Assembly: GCA_016715285.1 (NCBI GenBank)
Contig: JADKAO010000003.1
Coordinates: 1-64,000 of the forward strand
Origin: Actinomycetales bacterium
GTDB lineage: Bacteria > Actinomycetota > Actinomycetes > Actinomycetales > Dermatophilaceae
Reading direction: 5' to 3'
Length of the DNA: 64,000 nucleotides
The position numbers and the translations under genes were made by a program. The number at the start of each line of letters is the position of its first letter. Within the stretch, counting starts at the first letter, position 1. Below are positions 46,034 through 54,609 of the stretch, in pieces. The notes below the pieces were generated by a model. It was not told where the DNA came from. It was given only the letters and a program-made list of their open reading frames with translations, and did not search any database.

Positions 46034-47494
46034 CTAGATCACTCCTTGCGATGGTGGTTTGGTCCGTCTGGCACGGCTCTTCACTCCAGTTGGCGTCTTG
46101 CTCGTGGGCTTTGCCCCACGGGTTGCGGTCTGAGTCGCGGAGTCTGTCGAAGCGGAGACGGACTCCGAGTCCGCTCTGCCGATAAGGGACCCGGCCGACT
46201 CCGGGGACGCGAACCCATCCCGAGAATCGGTCGGGGCAAAGCCTGCACTGGGCTCTTCGTCAGCCACGATGCGTGCAGCCGCACTGCCATGTGCCAACAC
46301 CAGACGCACCAGTTCGTCGGGGGTCAGATCAGCGGCGTCCCGAACAATGGCGCCATTAGCACGTCGCACCACGGCATACCCCCGGTCGAGCGTCGCCTGC
46401 GGCGAGATGGCGCGGGCTTGGACGCGAAGGTGACCGATCCGGTCCTGCTCCCGGACCAGCCGGGTGTGGAGTCGGTCCCAGCCGCGTGCGCGCAACGCGG
46501 TGACCTGTGCCCGATGTGGGCTGAGCATCGCCGCCGGGTTGACCATGACTGGGCGCGTGACGGTCGCGACGATGAGGCGCCGCTGCCCGTCGAGTCTCCC
46601 GGTGAGCGAACGCAATGCCCGATCCTGCAAGGCAGCCACGTGTGCGCGTTCCGACGCCGCGTCAGGCACAACGCGACGCCCCGCATCGGTCGGGGTCGAG
46701 GCCCGCCAGTCGGCGACGAAGTCGAGCAAGGGTGTGTCGACCTCGTGACCGATGGCCGAAATCACCGGCGTGCGGGCAGCGGACACTGCGCGCAGCAGCG
46801 TCTCGTTGCTAAACGGCAGCAACTCCTCAACCGAACCCCCGCCCCGAGCGATGACGATGACGTCAACGTCCACCATTTGGTCGAGCGCCGTGAGCGCTTC
46901 ACAGACCTCGACGACCGTGTTGGTGCCTTGGACAGCTACCTGGCGGATGTCGAAAACGACTGCGGGCCAACGACGTCGAGCATTTTCGACGACATCGCGC
47001 TCGGCAGCACTGTTACGGCCCGTGATGAGGCCCACCCTCCGGGGGAGGAAGGGGAGCGGTCGCTTGCGCGCCGGGTCGAACAGCCCCTCTGCGCTCAGGC
47101 GCCCCTTGAGGATCTCGATCCGCGCGAGCAGGTCCCCGACCCCGACCGGGCGGATCTGACGGGCATCGAGCTGCAGCGTCCCCCGCCGGGCCCAGAACGT
47201 CGGCTTCGCGTGCAGGACGACCCGCGCGCCTTCGACGAGTGGCATCCCCATCGCTGCGAGGGCATGAACCGAGATGGTCACCGACAGCGACATGTCCACA
47301 TCCGGGTCGCGGACGGTCAGGTATGCCGTGGAGCCACGTTGCGAGAGCTGGACGACCTGCCCCTCGACCCACAACGGGGACATCTTGTCGACATAATCAC
47401 CGATCTTGAGTGAGAGCACACGCACCGGCCACGGTGACTCCGCGGTCGTATCCGCAGCCTTCTCCGGCAGGCTGCGGCCGGGGGCGGACGGCAT
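46034..47494 (-). CDS. xseA: Exodeoxyribonuclease VII large subunit
   Basis: The 486-residue protein has an N-terminal OB-fold (LWVEGQVVQLSQRGSTAYLT) and the catalytic core: RVGLITGRNSAAERDVVENA, VIARGGGSVEELLPFSNE, SAIGHEVDTPLLDFVADWRA. Exonuclease VII degrades single-stranded DNA in repair. The C-terminal 70 residues are a low-complexity extension. The start ATG (47494) lies inside a GTATGCCG copy; a GTG two codons earlier is an alternative. Divergent from ispH. Confidence 0.95.
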   Translation of the reverse strand: MPSAPGRSLPEKAADTTAESPWPVRVLSLKIGDYVDKMSPLWVEGQVVQLSQRGSTAYLTVRDPDVDMSLSVTISVHALAAMGMPLVEGARVVLHAKPTFWARRGTLQLDARQIRPVGVGDLLARIEILKGRLSAEGLFDPARKRPLPFLPRRVGLITGRNSAAERDVVENARRRWPAVVFDIRQVAVQGTNTVVEVCEALTALDQMVDVDVIVIARGGGSVEELLPFSNETLLRAVSAARTPVISAIGHEVDTPLLDFVADWRASTPTDAGRRVVPDAASERAHVAALQDRALRSLTGRLDGQRRLIVATVTRPVMVNPAAMLSPHRAQVTALRARGWDRLHTRLVREQDRIGHLRVQARAISPQATLDRGYAVVRRANGAIVRDAADLTPDELVRLVLAHGSAAARIVADEEPSAGFAPTDSRDGFASPESAGSLIGRADSESVSASTDSATQTATRGAKPTSKTPTGVKSRARRTKPPSQGVI

Positions 47495-47550
47495 ACTCAC
47501 GCGGCTGACTCTAGCCACGCGGGAGGGGCGATCGCGGCACCCCACGTACC

Positions 47551-48633
47551 ATGAGGATCATGTCTGCCCAGCTTGAGACCCAATCCACTGAGGCCGCAGC
47601 CGAGGCCGTGGCCACCGCCGGCAAGCGGGTTTTGCTTGCCGCGCCGCGCGGGTACTGCGCTGGCGTCGACCGCGCGGTGGTGACGGTTGAGAAGGCGTTG
47701 GAGCTCTATGGCCCGCCGGTCTATGTGCGCAAGGAGATCGTCCACAACAAGCACGTCGTCGAGACCCTGAAGGGCCTTGGTGCAGTCTTCGTGGAAGAAA
47801 CCGATGAGGTCCCCGAGGGTGCCACCGTGATCTTTTCCGCCCACGGTGTCGCCCCTGTCGTCCACGAAGAAGCGGCGGCCCGGTCGCTCAAGACGATCGA
47901 CGCGACCTGCCCGCTCGTGACCAAGGTGCACCGCGAGGCAGTGCGCTTCGCGCAAGAGGACTACGACATTCTGCTCATCGGCCATGAGGGTCACGAAGAA
48001 GTCGTCGGCACCTCCGGTGAAGCCCCCGATCACATCACTCTCGTCGAGGGTCCGGACGACGTCGCCAATATCTCGGTGCGCGACCCCGAGCGGGTGGTCT
48101 GGCTGTCGCAAACGACGCTCTCGGTGGACGAGACCATGGAGACCGTGCGGCGGCTGCGCGAGAAGTTCCCGGCGTTGGCCAACCCCCCGAGTGACGACAT
48201 TTGCTACGCCACCCAAAACCGGCAACTCGCGGTCAAGAAGATGGCACCCGACACCGACCTCATGATCGTCGTCGGCTCGCGGAACTCCTCCAACTCCGTC
48301 CGACTCGTTGAGGTGGCCCTTGAGCACGGCGCCGCCGCTGGACACCTCGTCGACTATGCCGAGGAGATCGACCCAGCGTGGTTCGACGGCGTGCAGACCG
48401 TCGGAGTCACATCAGGCGCGAGTGTGCCGGAGATCCTCGTCCGCGGGGTCCTTGCGTTGCTCGCCGAGCACGGCTACACCGACGTTCGACCCATCGTCGC
48501 TGCCGAAGAGAGCCTCCTGTTTGCCCTCCCCAACGAACTACGCCGCGACCTCAAGGCTGCGGCGGGTGCGGCGGGCGATGGCAGCAAGATCCGCCGCGAT
48601 ACGGCATACGACGCCTCGAGTCCGTTGCACTAG
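47551..48633 (+). CDS. ispH: 4-hydroxy-3-methylbut-2-enyl diphosphate reductase
   Basis: The enzyme (360 residues from ATG 47551, 357 from ATG 47560) makes IPP and DMAPP in the last step of the MEP isoprenoid pathway with a [4Fe-4S] cluster. Cluster cysteines: PRGYCAGVDRAV, DATCPLVTKVH and DICYATQNRQ. IGHEGHEEVVG and SRNSSNSVRLVEVA are also conserved. The stop TAG overlaps the stop of the convergent rmuC gene by 4 bases. Confidence 0.96.
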   Translation: MRIMSAQLETQSTEAAAEAVATAGKRVLLAAPRGYCAGVDRAVVTVEKALELYGPPVYVRKEIVHNKHVVETLKGLGAVFVEETDEVPEGATVIFSAHGVAPVVHEEAAARSLKTIDATCPLVTKVHREAVRFAQEDYDILLIGHEGHEEVVGTSGEAPDHITLVEGPDDVANISVRDPERVVWLSQTTLSVDETMETVRRLREKFPALANPPSDDICYATQNRQLAVKKMAPDTDLMIVVGSRNSSNSVRLVEVALEHGAAAGHLVDYAEEIDPAWFDGVQTVGVTSGASVPEILVRGVLALLAEHGYTDVRPIVAAEESLLFALPNELRRDLKAAAGAAGDGSKIRRDTAYDASSPLH

Positions 48634-49847
48634 CTGGCGCGGCGCTCGCCTGTCGCCTCCGCTTCGAGCGGCAACTGCGGCCTGGCGACGACCTCATCGA
48701 GCGCGGCGAGGAGTTCGGCAGCGGTGATGGGCCGCGTCGTGGCCTCGAGCGCCATGGGTGTTGCCACCTCCTCGTGGACGACTCCCATCTGATGCATCGA
48801 GCGCGCGGTGACCAAGAGCCGCGACTCGATCGACCCGACAAGTGCGTTGTAGGCATCGACGGAGCGCCGCAACGCCTTGCCCACATCGTCGGTATGCCGG
48901 GCCACCGTGCCGAGGCGTGCATAGAGCTCCTGGCCGAGTGACAGCAACTCCCTGGCCCCCTGCGCCAGGGAGTCGTGCTGCCACGTCGCTGCCACCGTGC
49001 GCAGCAACGCGAGGAGGGTTGCCGGCGAGGCGAGAATGACTTTGCGGGACATCGCATAGTCATGCAGGGTCGGGTCGGCGTCGAGCGCCGCAGCCATGAA
49101 GGCCTCGCCCGGAACGAAGCACACGACGAACTCTGGCGACGGCTCGACTGCGGTCCAGTACTGCTTGGACGACAACGCCTCGACGTGCCGTCGCAACGCA
49201 GTGGCGTGTCCTTTGAGCCGACGCTGCCTATCCGAGGCGTCGAGCCCGTCGGCGTGCGCGGCGAGGAACTCTGTCATCGGGCACTTGGCATCAACCGCCA
49301 CGTGCTTGTCACCAGGCAGATGGACGACGACATCTGGCCGCACTGTGGACCCGGTCCGTGCCGTGCCTGACCATTGGGTGTCGAAATCGCAGCGATGGAG
49401 CAGGCCTGAGTGCTCCAATACCCGACGCAGTGCAACTTCCCCCCACGCCCCGCGCACATTGGCCGATGACAGTGACCCGGCGAGCGACGCGGTTTGGTCA
49501 CGCAGTCCTTCCGTGCTCGACTGGACGCGACTGAGCTCCAAAGCCACCCGAGCAAACTGATCGCCGCGCTCTCGCTCGATCGTGTGGACCTGCTGCTCGA
49601 CCCGCAGCAGACTCTCGCGCAACGACCCGACCAGCTCAGTGGTCGCCGTGGTGTGTTCGGTCTGCTGTGCCAGGTCATCCGCCGCGGCGGTGACTCGCTC
49701 CCGCAGAAGATCACGCTCGGTGACCGCGGTGGCGAGGGACACGGCATACCGACTGCGGAGCCAGAGCCAGATGAGGATCGCACCGAGCACGCTCCCCAGC
49801 ACGAGACCAACAAGCACCCCGGGTGCGTGATCGCGGAAGATATCCAT
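48630..49847 (-). CDS. rmuC: DNA recombination protein RmuC
   Basis: The 405-residue protein has an N-terminal transmembrane helix (VLVGLVLGSVLGAILIWLWL), a coiled-coil region (about 35-120) and the RmuC nuclease-like domain: SANVRGAWGEVALRRVLEHS, VDAKCPMTEFLAAH, KVILASPATLLALLRTVA. RmuC limits inversions at short inverted repeats in E. coli. ATG 49847 gives MDIFRDHAPG. Ends in ERRAS. Confidence 0.92.
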   Translation of the reverse strand: MDIFRDHAPGVLVGLVLGSVLGAILIWLWLRSRYAVSLATAVTERDLLRERVTAAADDLAQQTEHTTATTELVGSLRESLLRVEQQVHTIERERGDQFARVALELSRVQSSTEGLRDQTASLAGSLSSANVRGAWGEVALRRVLEHSGLLHRCDFDTQWSGTARTGSTVRPDVVVHLPGDKHVAVDAKCPMTEFLAAHADGLDASDRQRRLKGHATALRRHVEALSSKQYWTAVEPSPEFVVCFVPGEAFMAAALDADPTLHDYAMSRKVILASPATLLALLRTVAATWQHDSLAQGARELLSLGQELYARLGTVARHTDDVGKALRRSVDAYNALVGSIESRLLVTARSMHQMGVVHEEVATPMALEATTRPITAAELLAALDEVVARPQLPLEAEATGERRAS

Positions 49848-49966
49848 GTCGCCCACTGTGTCAGTGGACACCGACAGGCTTGGGCACGGAGAGCCGACGG
49901 GGTCGTCGTAAGCTCAGGCGGTCCGGGTAGGAGCTCGGCGTGTCCGATGCTGGAGGAGGCACACTC

Positions 49967-50593
49967 GTGAGTTGGCTCAGCCCGGTCGAGCTCGTGGGGT
50001 ATGCCGCGTCGGCCCTCGTCGTGACCTCGCTGGCGATGACGAGCGTCGTCCGGCTGCGCGTGATCTCACTGATCGGGTCGGTGACCTTCGTCGCGTATGG
50101 CGCCCTGCTCGGATCGGTGCCGATCATCCTCACCAACGCCGCTGTCGCCGTGCTCAATATCTGGTTCCTGCGCAAGGAGCTTGGTGGCGGCCGGTCGCTT
50201 GGTGCGGTGCCGATCGCGGCCGATGCGCCCTTCCTCACCGACTTCTTGGAGTCTCACCGCACCGATATCGCTCGGAGCCAGCCCGAGTTCGCCCCACCAT
50301 CTCCGGACGACTTTGCCCTTCTCCTGACGCGAGATGGCCTCCCCGCTGGCGCGCTCATGGGGCGCCGCGCCGGGGAGGACCCAGGCACGCTCGATGTCAC
50401 TCTCGACTACGTCATGCACGCTTACCGTGACTCCAAGATCGGGTCTTGGCTCTTTGGCCCAGGCGCAAAGGTCCTGCGCTCCAACGGTTTTAACAGAGTC
50501 GCAGCGACTCCTACCACCGAGGTGCACCGCTCCTATGTCAAGGGCGTGGGATTCCGCAACGAGGGTGGCCGTTGGGTGCGCGACCTCGGCTAG
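49967..50593 (+). CDS. YgjV-like membrane domain fused to a GNAT-like acetyltransferase domain
   Basis: The 208-residue protein has three predicted transmembrane helices in the first 75 residues (VELVGYAASALVVTSLAMTS, LIGSVTFVAYGALLG, PIILTNAAVAVLNIWFL), typical of the YgjV family. The rest (about 85-208) reads as a GNAT-like domain: YVMHAYRDSKIGSWLFG and TEVHRSYVKGVGFRNEGGRW. GTG 49967 follows GGAGGAGG; GTG 49940 is also open. Substrate unknown. Confidence 0.7.
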   Translation: MSWLSPVELVGYAASALVVTSLAMTSVVRLRVISLIGSVTFVAYGALLGSVPIILTNAAVAVLNIWFLRKELGGGRSLGAVPIAADAPFLTDFLESHRTDIARSQPEFAPPSPDDFALLLTRDGLPAGALMGRRAGEDPGTLDVTLDYVMHAYRDSKIGSWLFGPGAKVLRSNGFNRVAATPTTEVHRSYVKGVGFRNEGGRWVRDLG

Positions 50594-50615
50594 CACACAG
50601 TGCCAGACTGCGGTT

Positions 50616-51452
50616 ATGGGTTTTGAGTTCGACCGTGAGATCGCTGTGCGACCGGGTGTCCAACCCGGCGAGAGGTATGCCGTGCTATCCGACCAGTGGC
50701 GGATCGGCAACGGTGTCCACGGTGGTGTCCTCATGGCGCTTGGGGCAGCCGGGCTCGCCGCAGAGCTCGATGGTGACGGCGCCCATCCGGACCCGATCGC
50801 TTTCAGTGCGGTCTTCCCGACCCCGTCGGTGCCGGGGGAGGTCATCGTCCGCACCGAAGTCCTGCGCGCCGGCGTCTCGCTCTCGCAGGCTCAGGTTCGC
50901 TTGCTCCAGTCCGACGGGGACGGGCTGGCCGAGCGGATGCGGGCGGTCGCCCTCTTCGGCGATCTCGGCAAGCGAGCCGAGCCGGTCTTGCGGTCCGCTT
51001 CGCCGCCGCTCATCGCCTCGCCTGACGAGTGCGTTGGCAGTGACGGCGCGATCGACTTCCTCGCGCACTCGACCCTCCTTGACCGGATGGACATCCGACT
51101 CACCCAGGAGACCGCCGGCTGGGCGCAGGGGACGCCCTCGGGTAATGGTCGCCTCGACGGCTGGGTGCGGTTCGCCGATGGCCGCGAGCCGGATGTGCTC
51201 GCGGTCCTGTGGGCGCTCGATGCCATGCCTCCGGTCGCCTTCGACCTGGGCCTCTACGGCTGGACGCCGACTCTCGAGTTCTCTGCCCACCTGCGCGCCC
51301 ACCCCTCCCCGGGGTGGCTCCAAGTCGAGTTGCGCACCGAGACCGTCGTCGGAGGCCTCATGGAGGAAGACGCTCGGATCTGGGACTCAACCGGCCGACT
51401 CGTGGGCCAGTCCCGACAACTCTGCGGCTGGCGGCTCCGGCAACGCGGTTAG
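50616..51452 (+). CDS. Thioesterase family protein (double hotdog)
   Basis: The 278-residue protein resembles the TesB-like acyl-CoA thioesterase superfamily: QWRIGNGVHGGVLMALGAAG in the first hotdog, FPTPSVPGEVIVRTEVLRAG, and in the second LYGWTPTLEFSAHLRAHPSP and STGRLVGQSRQLCGWR. No gene partner indicates its acyl substrate. ATG 50616 begins MGFEFDREIAVRPGV. Confidence 0.85.
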   Translation: MGFEFDREIAVRPGVQPGERYAVLSDQWRIGNGVHGGVLMALGAAGLAAELDGDGAHPDPIAFSAVFPTPSVPGEVIVRTEVLRAGVSLSQAQVRLLQSDGDGLAERMRAVALFGDLGKRAEPVLRSASPPLIASPDECVGSDGAIDFLAHSTLLDRMDIRLTQETAGWAQGTPSGNGRLDGWVRFADGREPDVLAVLWALDAMPPVAFDLGLYGWTPTLEFSAHLRAHPSPGWLQVELRTETVVGGLMEEDARIWDSTGRLVGQSRQLCGWRLRQRG

Positions 51453-51464
51453 ACTCCTGCTCTT

Positions 51465-52550
51465 GTGGCACTCACTATCGGGATCGTCGGCCTCCCCAAT
51501 GTCGGCAAGTCGACGCTCTTCAACGCGCTGACCAAGAACAACGTCCTCGCGGCGAACTACCCCTTCGCGACGATCGAGCCCAACGTCGGGGTGGTGCCAC
51601 TCCCTGACCCTCGTCTGGCCCGCCTCGCGGAGATCTTCGGATCGGAGAAGATCCTCCCCGCCACGGTGTCCTTCGTCGACATCGCGGGGATTGTCCGCGG
51701 CGCCTCGGAGGGTGAGGGCCTCGGCAACAAGTTCCTGGCCAACATCCGCGAGGCCGACGCGATGTGTCAGGTGGTGCGAGTCTTCGCGGACGACGACGTC
51801 GTGCACGTTGACGGCAAGATCAGCCCCACCGGCGACATCGAGACCATCAACACCGAACTCATCCTGGCTGACCTCCAAACCCTCGAAAAGGCCGTCCCGA
51901 GGCTCGAGAAGGAAGCACGGATCAACAAAGACAAGCGGGCGGCATACGAGAATGCCGTTGCGGCGCAGCGCTGTTTGGAAGCAGGAGACACCTTGTATGC
52001 CGCCCACGCGGCATACGGTGTCGACCTCGCCGAGGCGCGCGGACTGCAACTGCTGACGACCAAGCCGTTCATTTATGCCTTTAACCTCGACGAAGATCAA
52101 CTGACCGACGAGACGCTGCACGCGGAACTCCGTGCGGTGGTGGCTCCCGCGGATGCAGTGTTCTTGAGTGCAAAACTCGAAGCCGACCTTGCCGAGCTGG
52201 ACGCCGATGAGGCGCGCGAGTTGCTCGAGTCCGTGGGGGTGACCGAGCCGGGGCTGGACCAGTTGGCGCACGTGGGGTTCCACACTCTGGGGCTGCAGAC
52301 CTATCTCACCGCTGGCCCGAAGGAATCGCGCGCCTGGACGATCCGGCAAGGCTGGACCGCACCGCAAGCGGCGGGCGTGATCCACACGGACTTCCAGAGG
52401 GGCTTTATCAAGGCTGAGGTCGTGTCTTTCGCTGATCTTGATGCGGCTGGCTCCATGGTCGCGGCACGCGCGGCCGGCAAGGTGCGTATGGAAGGCAAGG
52501 ACTACGTCATGTCCGATGGTGACGTGGTCGAGTTCCGGTTTAACGTGTAG
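51465..52550 (+). CDS. ychF: Redox-regulated ATPase YchF
   Basis: The 361-residue Obg-family protein binds ATP rather than GTP and associates with the ribosome. GLPNVGKSTLFNAL is at residues 7-20, then FVDIAGIVRGASEGEGLGNK, NLDE as the altered G4 motif, and the C-terminal TGS domain (KDYVMSDGDVVEFRFNV). Starts with GTG. Its last 21 bases plus stop are repeated, with four differences, at 53898-53926, which suggests that a foreign segment was inserted exactly here. Confidence 0.96.
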   Translation: MALTIGIVGLPNVGKSTLFNALTKNNVLAANYPFATIEPNVGVVPLPDPRLARLAEIFGSEKILPATVSFVDIAGIVRGASEGEGLGNKFLANIREADAMCQVVRVFADDDVVHVDGKISPTGDIETINTELILADLQTLEKAVPRLEKEARINKDKRAAYENAVAAQRCLEAGDTLYAAHAAYGVDLAEARGLQLLTTKPFIYAFNLDEDQLTDETLHAELRAVVAPADAVFLSAKLEADLAELDADEARELLESVGVTEPGLDQLAHVGFHTLGLQTYLTAGPKESRAWTIRQGWTAPQAAGVIHTDFQRGFIKAEVVSFADLDAAGSMVAARAAGKVRMEGKDYVMSDGDVVEFRFNV

Positions 52551-52590
52551 CGTTATTGACGCGCCGCGTCATGTCTGTCATCCCTGACCG

Positions 52591-52954
52591 GTGATCGATC
52601 CTTAGCTGACCGCGATACAGAAAGGGTCTGGCTACGCCAAGCTGTTCCCCGGCTCGACCCGAGAATCCACAAGGCGGCCAACCGAAAACTGCATCTTCTG
52701 GATGCTGCGACCTCCTTAGATGCGTTGCAGGTCCCAAGCTGTCCGTCGCGATTGGCGTCCCGCCGCGTCGCATCAACGAGATCGTGCACGGCAAGCGCGC
52801 CATCACCGCCGACACAGCGCTGCGGCTCGGAAAGTACTTCGGTATTGATCCGCAGTTCTGGCTCAATCTCCAGTCGCGCTATGAGATCGAGTTGGCGCAC
52901 GATCGAGCCGCCCACGAGATCGACGCGATCCAGCCCCTCGCTGCGGCATCGTGA
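52591..52954 (+). pseudogene. Remnant of a HigB-HigA toxin-antitoxin pair, fused by deletion
   Basis: From a possible GTG at 52591 (with one base missing just after it) the frame reads SLADRDTERVWLRQAVPRLD, then PRIHKAANRKLHLLDAAT and SLDALQVP, the N-terminal half of a HigB/RelE-type toxin. At about 52733 the match jumps to the middle of a HigA antitoxin in another frame: AIGVPPRRINEIVHGKRAIT, ADTALRLGKYFG, IDPQFWLNLQSRYEIELA, stop 52952-52954. So the toxin C-terminus and the antitoxin N-terminus have been deleted. Not functional as either partner, although the helix-turn-helix tail may be partly preserved. Confidence 0.68.
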
Positions 52955-53169
52955 CGCCCCTCGAAGCGCTGGCTGCGACCGTCGCAGGAAACGATGGAGG
53001 CATCAGGGCATCGGATCGCGATCGGTATCTCAGGGTTCGGGGGATCGGGGAGGTCTCAGACGTGTTCACCGGCCAAGAGGGGGCCCTGAGGCCCTCGCTT
53101 GTGGGAGGCCCCTACCCCATGGGAGGGTGCCTGCAGGGCTGGAGCGACTGTGGGAAGGTAGGCGAAGGG
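52955..53169 (+). other. Gap before the ClbS/DfsB-like gene
   Basis: 215 bases with no recognisable gene. A reading frame connects to the next gene but its N-terminal 73 codons (MTPLEALAATVAGNDGG...) have no similarity to the family that I can see. Two GGGAGG-like stretches and a GGGGCCCTGAGGCCC inverted stretch occur near 53080-53095. Confidence 0.4.
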
Positions 53170-53709
53170 GTGGGTCGGGCGGACACCAAGGATGAACTAC
53201 TAGCGTCGGCGACGGCTCAGTTCGCGAAGCTTATTGATCTGGTGACCGCTATGTCCGCCGATGATCAGCGGTCGACGTTCGACTTCAGCGCGGAGACGGT
53301 CAAGAAGGGGGCGCACTGGAGCCGCGACAAGTGCCTGAGGGACGTCCTCGTCCATCTGTATGAGTGGCACCGGACGCTGCTGGCCTGGGTCGCGGCCAAC
53401 CAGGCCGGGGAATCCCGACCCTTCCTTCCGGTGCCTCACACCTGGAAGACATACGGGCAACTGAATGTCGAACTGTGGCAGCGGCATCAAGCGACGCCGC
53501 TGCCCGAGGCAATGGGCCTGCTCCGCGCCAGCCACGACGACGTGCTAGCCCTGATACAGCGGTTCACCGACGCTGAGCTGTTTGAGAAGGCCTATTTCCC
53601 CTGGACCGGCTCGTCGTCGTTGGGGTCGTATTGCGTCTCGACCACCTCGAGCCACTATGACTGGGCCATCAAGAAGCTGCGCGCCCATCTGGGTCGGCTG
53701 CCACAGTGA
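53170..53709 (+). CDS. ClbS/DfsB family four-helix bundle protein
   Basis: The 179-residue protein begins MGRADTKDELLASATAQFAK, then LVHLYEWHRTLLAWVAAN, HTWKTYGQLNVELWQRHQ, LLRASHDDVLALIQRF and TGSSSLGSYCVSTTSSHYDW, matching ClbS/DfsB-like (DUF1706) proteins of the DinB four-helix fold. ClbS itself is a colibactin resistance protein; other members have unknown roles. GTG 53170 was chosen because TKDELL is the family start. It sits inside the ychF islet. Confidence 0.78.
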   Translation: MGRADTKDELLASATAQFAKLIDLVTAMSADDQRSTFDFSAETVKKGAHWSRDKCLRDVLVHLYEWHRTLLAWVAANQAGESRPFLPVPHTWKTYGQLNVELWQRHQATPLPEAMGLLRASHDDVLALIQRFTDAELFEKAYFPWTGSSSLGSYCVSTTSSHYDWAIKKLRAHLGRLPQ

Positions 53710-53918
53710 CCTTCCGGATCGAACTCACGTGGGCGGCTCGACGAGCACTGACCGAAACGCTGCCCTAAGCTGTCGCGGCCGCATGCCTGAACTTCCTCAA
53801 TGACGTGCTTGCCGAGCAGCCCCACGGGGTGGGCGAGCCCCTTCGAAACGAACTCGCCGGTCGCTGGTCTGCCCGCCGAGGACAGTTCCGGGTGATGGAG
53901 TTCCGGTTCGACGTCTAG
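53706..53918 (+). pseudogene. Remnant of a RelE/ParE-type toxin gene with an internal stop
   Basis: The GTG at 53706 overlaps the preceding stop. The frame reads TFRIELTWAARRALTETLP, then a TAA stop at 53766-53768, then AVAAACLNFLNDVLAEQPHG, VGEPLRNELAGRWSARRGQ, FRVM and finally EFRFDV, the tail of ychF. RelE toxins have LxGRWSARRG(Q/T)(F/Y)RV followed by IY, so the toxin is cut at the ychF-like repeat. It has no partner antitoxin gene. Confidence 0.68.
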
Positions 53919-53983
53919 CGTTACTGGTCGCCTACGGTGACGAGAGCCCGGATGGAAGATCCACCGCTCGTTAGGCTGGAGGA

Positions 53984-54514
53984 GTGGCCCTCCAGCGACG
54001 AGAAAGGCGGCGCCAGCAGTATCTCAGCCTCGGCGTCGGAGAGTTAGTCGCGGCCGCGGTGTTCTGCCTGACCGCGGCGAATGCGATCCAGCCGCGCCTG
54101 ATGGGAACGGAGGCGTCCGTCCTCTGGATTGCGCTGCTCCCGCTGCTGTTGGTCCTCTGGCAGTCCGGAGCCTATTGGTTGTTGGCTCGGTCGTGGGTCG
54201 CTGGCGGCTCGATGCCGGACGCCGTCGCTGCGGTCTATCGGGTTTTCCGGGTGTTGGACGCGCTCGTCCTGGCCGGAAGCCTCGTAGCCATCATCCTCTG
54301 GCTTCCGAGCCGGATACCCGTGCTCGTGCTGGTCATCGCGGTGTGGCTGTTCGCCCTTGTGGAGTACGTGAACTACTTCGTCGTCCGCCTGTCGTACCCG
54401 CTGACCCAATGGGCGAGCCGGGTGGGGGAGTGGCGCACCCCACAGCTGATCCGAGACCTGCGGCGCTCATCTCAGAAACTGGAGGACGGAAACCCGACCG
54501 CGCTCGCTCCGTGA
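53984..54514 (+). CDS. Hypothetical membrane protein with four helices
   Basis: The 176-residue protein has a basic N-terminus (MALQRRERRRQQYL) and about four transmembrane segments, including VAAAVFCLTAANA, SVLWIALLPLLLVLW, LVLAGSLVAIILWLP and LVLVIAVWLFALVEYVNYFV. I do not recognise the family. The GTG start is just after a GGAGGA. It stands alone, with a terminator hairpin following. Confidence 0.65.
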   Translation: MALQRRERRRQQYLSLGVGELVAAAVFCLTAANAIQPRLMGTEASVLWIALLPLLLVLWQSGAYWLLARSWVAGGSMPDAVAAVYRVFRVLDALVLAGSLVAIILWLPSRIPVLVLVIAVWLFALVEYVNYFVVRLSYPLTQWASRVGEWRTPQLIRDLRRSSQKLEDGNPTALAP

Positions 54515-54550
54515 TGACTGGCTCACTGGCCTAGGCAACTGCGTTGGAAC

Positions 54551-54578
54551 CCGTGGGCGCCCAGCTCCACGCCCACGG
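54551..54578 (+). terminator. Hairpin between two convergent genes
   Basis: CCGTGGGCG at 54551-54559 and CGCCCACGG at 54570-54578 form a perfect 9-base stem around CCCAGCTCCA. It lies between the convergent genes ending at 54514 and 54610, so it may serve both. Confidence 0.6.
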
Positions 54579-54609
54579 AGGTGACGCCGTCGGGATCGAT
54601 CCGCCAGGC

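Larger units (their letters stand above)
52530..53926 (+). repeat. Direct repeat pair flanking an islet at the ychF 3' end (att-like)
   Basis: Copies at 52530-52558 and 53898-53926 agree at 25 of 29 positions. Both encode EFRF(N/D)V then TAG and continue CGTTA(T/C)TG. The distance is 1368 bases. The enclosed DNA holds two toxin-antitoxin remnants and one gene and lacks the GTATGCCG motif. This is the pattern left by an element that integrates into a gene end and restores it, but no integrase remains, so a mechanism is inference. Confidence 0.55.
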
